From contig DCUA01000120.1 of NCBI GenBank assembly GCA_002329675.1, positions 859 to 20,636 of the forward strand: DNA of 19,778 bases, read 5' to 3'. Below, in pieces: positions 16,737 through 19,778 of the stretch; position 1 is the first letter of the stretch; each line of letters begins with the position of its first letter. The notes under the pieces were generated by a model, which was given only the letters and a program-made list of their open reading frames with translations, did not search any database and had not been told where the DNA came from. The translations under genes were made by a program, and so were the position numbers. The DNA is from Firmicutes bacterium UBA1426. GTDB lineage: Bacteria; Bacillota; Clostridia; Peptostreptococcales; Anaerovoracaceae.

Positions 16737-17412
16737 ATAAATCGTCCTCAAAGGGTTTTGTGTATCGCTGTCCGTCATCAAAATCAATCAAATATGAGAA
16801 ATTCTTCCAACCGGTAGATTTATTTCTGAAATAAAACGTTTTTGCATTGGCGCAATACTTTTTCTCCTGCATCGTAATATAGCTCTGCCATGCCTTCTCA
16901 GATGGAACTCCATGACACACAAAATCCATGCAGATTAAATTTGGGTATTCCTTTCCCAGATAACTTTTCAGCCCTTCTATCTGACAGGGCGTTCCGGTAT
17001 AAAGAACAAACAGCCCCTTTTTTAGGTCTTCTGCGGCCTGTTTAAACGTATCCCCCACATTGCTCTGAACATACTTGCTTCCGCGCAATAAATGCAACTC
17101 GTTACTGCCAGTTATTCTTATCTGATCCACACCATAGCAATCTTCACGCATTGCTGCTCCATAGACTATACCGCCCATGCCAAGAACATCTTCCGCTACA
17201 GATGAAAAAATACCGCCAGATGAACTTTCCTTCCGAACTTTTGGGTTCAAATTGTACCCTACATAAACACGAGGATACTCCACCGCATTTTCTGTCTCTA
17301 GCCCTAATGTAACGGGGCACACTTTGTCACAAAGATGACAATTGATACATATACTTGTGTTAACTGAAGGAACCAAGAATCCTTCTTGATCAGCCACCAT
17401 ACTTATGCATTT

Positions 17413-17420
17413 GGGGGGGG
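17413..17420 (-). repeat. Mononucleotide tract C8 (coding strand), frame OFF
   Basis: Eight G on the plus strand lie immediately after the codon for the fourth cluster cysteine (Cys17) of the FrhB-like protein. Seven C join the N-terminal cluster motif to the body of the protein in one frame; eight give a stop three codons later. Confidence 0.9.
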
Positions 17421-17479
17421 CAAATATTGGCACAAGCTGAGCATCCACAGCATTTTTCTCTTGAAACCACTATGATATT

Positions 17480-17486
17480 TCCTCTC
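17480..17486 (-). promoter_or_regulatory. Ribosome-binding site GAGAGGA setting a GTG start
   Basis: GAGAGGA lies 9 nt before the GTG at 17470. A stop codon in the same frame 18 nt upstream of that GTG rules out any longer start. It identifies the true beginning of the frame-broken FrhB-like gene, which otherwise appears to begin inside its cluster motif. Confidence 0.7.
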
Positions 17487-17488
17487 TA

Positions 17489-18637
17489 TCAATCGCTCAA
17501 AGATTTTATTAGATAGTCCCTAGCTGCTCTTTTTTCCCTGTCTAGTTTTTCATTCACGCTTGTCCAATCAATTTTCTCATGAACTCGATTCTTAATCGTG
17601 GAGCAGTCCGTTAAGAAGCGATTTTCAATTCCGCACATTTTTAATAAATCTGAAAGTCTTGAGTTGATCGATTGTTTGTCTTCCTTTGAGCCTTTTGGAA
17701 AGCTGAAAACTTCCTTGTTTAGATTTATGGAAAACGCTGTTCCGTGGAATGAATCCGTAAGTACCGCTTGTGCATTAAGAATTAGCCATACCCATTCACG
17801 CGGTCCAACCTTGTAAAGCTGAATCGTACTGTATTTTTCATCTTCCGCCTTAAATCCAGTCTGCAAATGTGGAATGGTTATTACTGGCATTTCCTTAGAA
17901 AATGTATCATAAATCATTTTCTTTGCGCTCTCGTTGTTTCCCAAGAAAAAAGAGAAAACATATTTTTCAGAAACTCCCTCTGGTTTTCTCGCAAAGGCCT
18001 TCCATTCATCGGGATTAATAAGAAATGTTGGATCAAGGACAGTTATTACTTCTTTTTTCAGAATCTGCTTAAGCATTTTTTCCGCACTTTTTTCTCGTAC
18101 TGAAATATGGTTTAATCCCTGTGCGTGCTTAGAAATATAATCTTGTTCCTTTGTGGTCAACTGATTTCTTCCAATGCTTGCCGCATAGGATAATCTTTTT
18201 CCGCTAAATTTTGGAATATCCAAAAACATAGACGGACTCCACAAACCAGGATTCCATATCTGATCGCTTCCGCAAACAAGAATATCATATTCCGCAGCTT
18301 TCGCTTCAATTCCATCATCATGAACTGTCGCCGTGTGCGGTATACTTGCTTCAAAACTGTGTAAACAACCATTTCGAAGATCGATACTCTTTTTCAACGC
18401 CGGGTGCCTACGATACTGAATCTTTGTAAGTACCTTGTTTCTTACAACTTCAAATGTCCGTTTAAGGCCCAAGTTACACATCCGACTAAACTTATATGAT
18501 GCCGCATTCTGAGTATAATCAATAATATCGCATTTATATCCGAGATTAGAAATTGATTGACGGAGCGCATATGCTTGCAGTAAGCCCCCATAGTTGCGAT
18601 TGTTATGATAAATTGTTATTATGCCTACTTTTTTCAA
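17489..18637 (-). CDS. Polysaccharide pyruvyl transferase family protein (probable TTG start)
   Basis: A 382-residue member of the polysaccharide pyruvyl transferase family, which modifies glycans with pyruvate ketals where characterised. With the chosen start it opens MKKVGIITIYHNNRNYGGLL. It has CGSDQIWNPGLW near 122-133, LSYAASIGRN near 149-158, LDPTFLINPDEW near 201-212 and the conserved-His motif TDSFHGTAFS near 295-304. AGGAG (18650-18646) is 8 nt before TTG at 18637, while the in-frame GTG at 18646 overlaps the AGGAG itself, so TTG is preferred. The next gene, an FrhB-like protein, starts 18 nt downstream. This PPT/FrhB adjacency recurs at 8912/6242 with Wzx between. Confidence 0.86.
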   Translation of the reverse strand: MKKVGIITIYHNNRNYGGLLQAYALRQSISNLGYKCDIIDYTQNAASYKFSRMCNLGLKRTFEVVRNKVLTKIQYRRHPALKKSIDLRNGCLHSFEASIPHTATVHDDGIEAKAAEYDILVCGSDQIWNPGLWSPSMFLDIPKFSGKRLSYAASIGRNQLTTKEQDYISKHAQGLNHISVREKSAEKMLKQILKKEVITVLDPTFLINPDEWKAFARKPEGVSEKYVFSFFLGNNESAKKMIYDTFSKEMPVITIPHLQTGFKAEDEKYSTIQLYKVGPREWVWLILNAQAVLTDSFHGTAFSINLNKEVFSFPKGSKEDKQSINSRLSDLLKMCGIENRFLTDCSTIKNRVHEKIDWTSVNEKLDREKRAARDYLIKSLSD

Positions 18638-18645
18638 GTCACTCA

Positions 18646-18650
18646 CTCCT
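18646..18650 (-). promoter_or_regulatory. Ribosome-binding site AGGAG favouring a TTG start
   Basis: AGGAG stands exactly 8 nt before TTG at 18637. It overlaps the first base of the alternative GTG at 18646, which is therefore an unlikely start. Confidence 0.6.
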
Positions 18651-18657
18651 AATTAAT

Positions 18658-19719
18658 TCAGTTTATTAGTTCAGCAAACCGTTCCACTGCACCGCTTGTT
18701 GCATACTTTTTACAACCGTACTGATATGCATATTGGCTCATCACATCATACTCATCCAAGCTCAGTTTCGCAGCATCTTTTAACTTGTCCGCAAACTTTT
18801 CATTATCGCCCGCCTCTACAAGATATCCACTCTTTCCATCATCCACCTGCTCCGGAATGGCACCCACAGCGAATGCAATGACAGGTCGGCTATACTTGTA
18901 AGCGTCGATAATGATGCCGGACTGAGAAGCAGAATTATATGGAACGATTACCCAGTCACAGTTAACGAATGCTTCTCGCATCTCTGCGTCTGTGACGTAG
19001 TCGTTATTCAGCTTTACATTTTTCTCTTTGGCAAGCTGATCCACAATGCCCTGCATCTGCGAATCCACTCGTCCTACCACATCAAATTGAATGTTCGGAC
19101 ACAGTCTAACAATTTCAAGTAAGTTATCAGCACCCTTGTATGGATTGATTCTTCCAAAGAAGAGTACTCGACCACTATGTACTGGTGTCGTATATGCCGG
19201 ATATCTACGCCACAATTCCAGATACTTTACACGGTCTGTGCTGATTCCGTAGCGGTCGATCATATCCTGAATATAGGTTTTGTTGCGCAGTACAATCGTA
19301 TCTGCGAACTTAACCACAGCCTTGTTCATCAAATCGACCATCTTAACTTGACTGTCTCCCTCATGTGGGATAACCTCATGAATCACTTGATAGGTCTTGG
19401 CTTTTCCAGACATCAGCATAATCGGAAGATTCCATGTATGCAGGCTTTCAAAATAAATCGCATCAAAATGTTCCTTGCGGATACGATGAATTATCGAAAC
19501 CAACAATGGGAGATTGAACGTTTTCTTTGTCACACCAGGTCTTTCCGGGCAGTCAACCAGCCATGTATGATCTGATTTCTGGAGTTCCACCTTCGGAGTC
19601 TTGATGCAAAGCAAGTAAGCATCCCAGTCACTTCGATTTCTCATTTCTTCGTTCATTCCAAACAACGTATCCTGATGGTCCGCATTGTCTGAGAATGTCA
19701 CTAGAAGCACTTTTTTCAT
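18658..19719 (-). CDS. GT4-family glycosyltransferase
   Basis: A 353-residue GT-B glycosyltransferase, the first gene of the visible operon. It opens MKKVLLVTFSDNADHQDTLF. The donor domain has FFGRINPYKGADNLLEI (187-203), FDVVGRV (212-218), and the loop YNSASQSGIIIDAYKYSRPV (261-280), a QSGII variant shared with the enzyme at 13004-14086. AVGAIPEQVDDGKSGYL (284-300) is the usual GT4 donor-binding segment. I choose the ATG at 19719, since GAGGA (19731-19727) is 7 nt upstream; a GTG six codons earlier lies 5' of that site and is unlikely. Donor and acceptor are unknown. Confidence 0.87.
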   Translation of the reverse strand: MKKVLLVTFSDNADHQDTLFGMNEEMRNRSDWDAYLLCIKTPKVELQKSDHTWLVDCPERPGVTKKTFNLPLLVSIIHRIRKEHFDAIYFESLHTWNLPIMLMSGKAKTYQVIHEVIPHEGDSQVKMVDLMNKAVVKFADTIVLRNKTYIQDMIDRYGISTDRVKYLELWRRYPAYTTPVHSGRVLFFGRINPYKGADNLLEIVRLCPNIQFDVVGRVDSQMQGIVDQLAKEKNVKLNNDYVTDAEMREAFVNCDWVIVPYNSASQSGIIIDAYKYSRPVIAFAVGAIPEQVDDGKSGYLVEAGDNEKFADKLKDAAKLSLDEYDVMSQYAYQYGCKKYATSGAVERFAELIN

Positions 19720-19744
19720 CTCGAATTCCTCTCCCACTAAAACA

Positions 19745-19772
19745 GCCCAGACTCATCTCAAAGAGTCTGAGC
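19745..19772 (-). terminator. Hairpin upstream of the first gene: possible intrinsic terminator or leader attenuator
   Basis: GCCCAGACTC (19745-19754) pairs with GAGTCTGAGC (19763-19772) with one mismatch and an 8-nt loop. Read on the minus strand the stem is followed by TGTTTTAG, a short T-rich tail. It would therefore end transcription arriving from the right, about 25 nt before the first gene's start. It could close an upstream gene outside the window or act as a read-through control point for the polysaccharide operon. The T-tract is weak. Confidence 0.5.
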
Positions 19773-19778
19773 CGTTTA

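Larger units (their letters stand above)
16305..17470 (-). pseudogene. FrhB-like 4Fe-4S protein gene with two frame breaks, one at a C8 tract
   Basis: A paralogue of the intact FrhB-like gene at 6242-7378. The start is probably GTG at 17470, with GAGAGGA (17486-17480) 9 nt upstream. It encodes MVSREKCCGCSACANICPP, a complete first cluster motif (Cys7, 10, 13, 17). At a C8 run (17413-17420) the frame is lost: 8 C lead to P-N-A-stop, while 7 C would continue into KCISMVADQEGF. The main body (17412 to about 16440) has TGTPCQIEGLKSYL and DFVCHGVPSEKAW. The observed frame then stops at 16411. Another frame continues as QHMDEMPFDVLVKKY through to a Lys/Arg-rich tail and TAA at 16307-16305, directly touching the next gene. 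Repaired, the protein would be about 387 residues, as in the intact paralogue. It could be a phase-OFF gene, a decaying pseudogene or a sequencing artefact. Confidence 0.8.

Noticed and set aside
16411..17448. Intact 345-residue FrhB-like protein starting at GTG 17448
   Set aside because: That start falls inside the cluster motif in the wrong frame, has no good ribosome-binding site, and the product would lack the first cluster and the C-terminal tail seen in the paralogue.
1..19778. CRISPR arrays, tRNA or rRNA genes, insertion sequences
   Set aside because: I saw no regularly spaced repeats, no cloverleaf-like sequence, no transposase and no terminal inverted repeats with target duplications.

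Overview
This window holds most of a surface-polysaccharide (capsule/EPS, Wzx/Wzy-type) operon. Every gene I can support is on the minus strand, so transcription runs from about 19.72 kb down to position 1. The last gene, glmM, is of the Firmicutes/Clostridia type and its distal part is very GC-rich (about 65-70% in positions 1-700). The rest of the locus is AT-richer (about 43-45% GC). This suggests a Gram-positive gut clostridium of the Oscillospirales/Ruminococcaceae kind (Faecalibacterium-like) carrying an exchangeable polysaccharide cassette next to a housekeeping flank. The taxonomic call is inference from protein flavour and composition; no rRNA or other marker is present.

Layout in transcription order: hairpin at the right edge (19745-19772); GT4 glycosyltransferase (18658-19719); polysaccharide pyruvyl transferase (PPT) family protein (17489-18637); FrhB-like iron-sulfur protein with two reading-frame breaks (16305-17470); four GT4 glycosyltransferases (15168-16298, 14117-15163, 13004-14086, 11850-13007); Wzy-like polymerase (10520-11809); hexapeptide acyltransferase (9982-10527); second PPT (8912-9976); Wzx flippase (7384-8898); intact FrhB-like protein (6242-7378); second hexapeptide acyltransferase (5549-6208); HddA heptose kinase (4551-5552); a third, CsaB-like PPT broken by one frameshift (3435-4534); an HddC-GmhB fusion (2089-3417); GmhA (1419-2072); a 146-bp gap with three hairpins; and glmM (1-1272, C-terminus cut by the window edge). 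Genes are packed tightly, mostly with ATGA overlaps or gaps under 45 bp, which fits one long operon. No initiating phosphoglycosyltransferase, Wzz/Wzd/Wze or regulator is in the window, so those should lie beyond the right edge or elsewhere.

Proposed working of the locus: GmhA, HddA and the HddC-GmhB fusion together supply the four activities that make a nucleotide-activated D-glycero-alpha-D-manno-heptose from sedoheptulose 7-phosphate, by the known GDP-heptose route. The five GT4 enzymes build the repeat unit. Acyltransferases and PPT-family proteins decorate it. Wzx flips it and Wzy polymerises it.

The most striking signal is a set of seven G/C mononucleotide tracts of 6-9 bases, all inside decoration, assembly or glycosyltransferase genes. 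At two of the 8-base tracts the reading frame is broken, and a small length change would restore a full-length protein. Five other tracts are in frame. This is the pattern expected of slipped-strand phase variation (contingency loci) tuning a surface glycan. Homopolymer sequencing error is the main alternative and cannot be excluded from one sequence.
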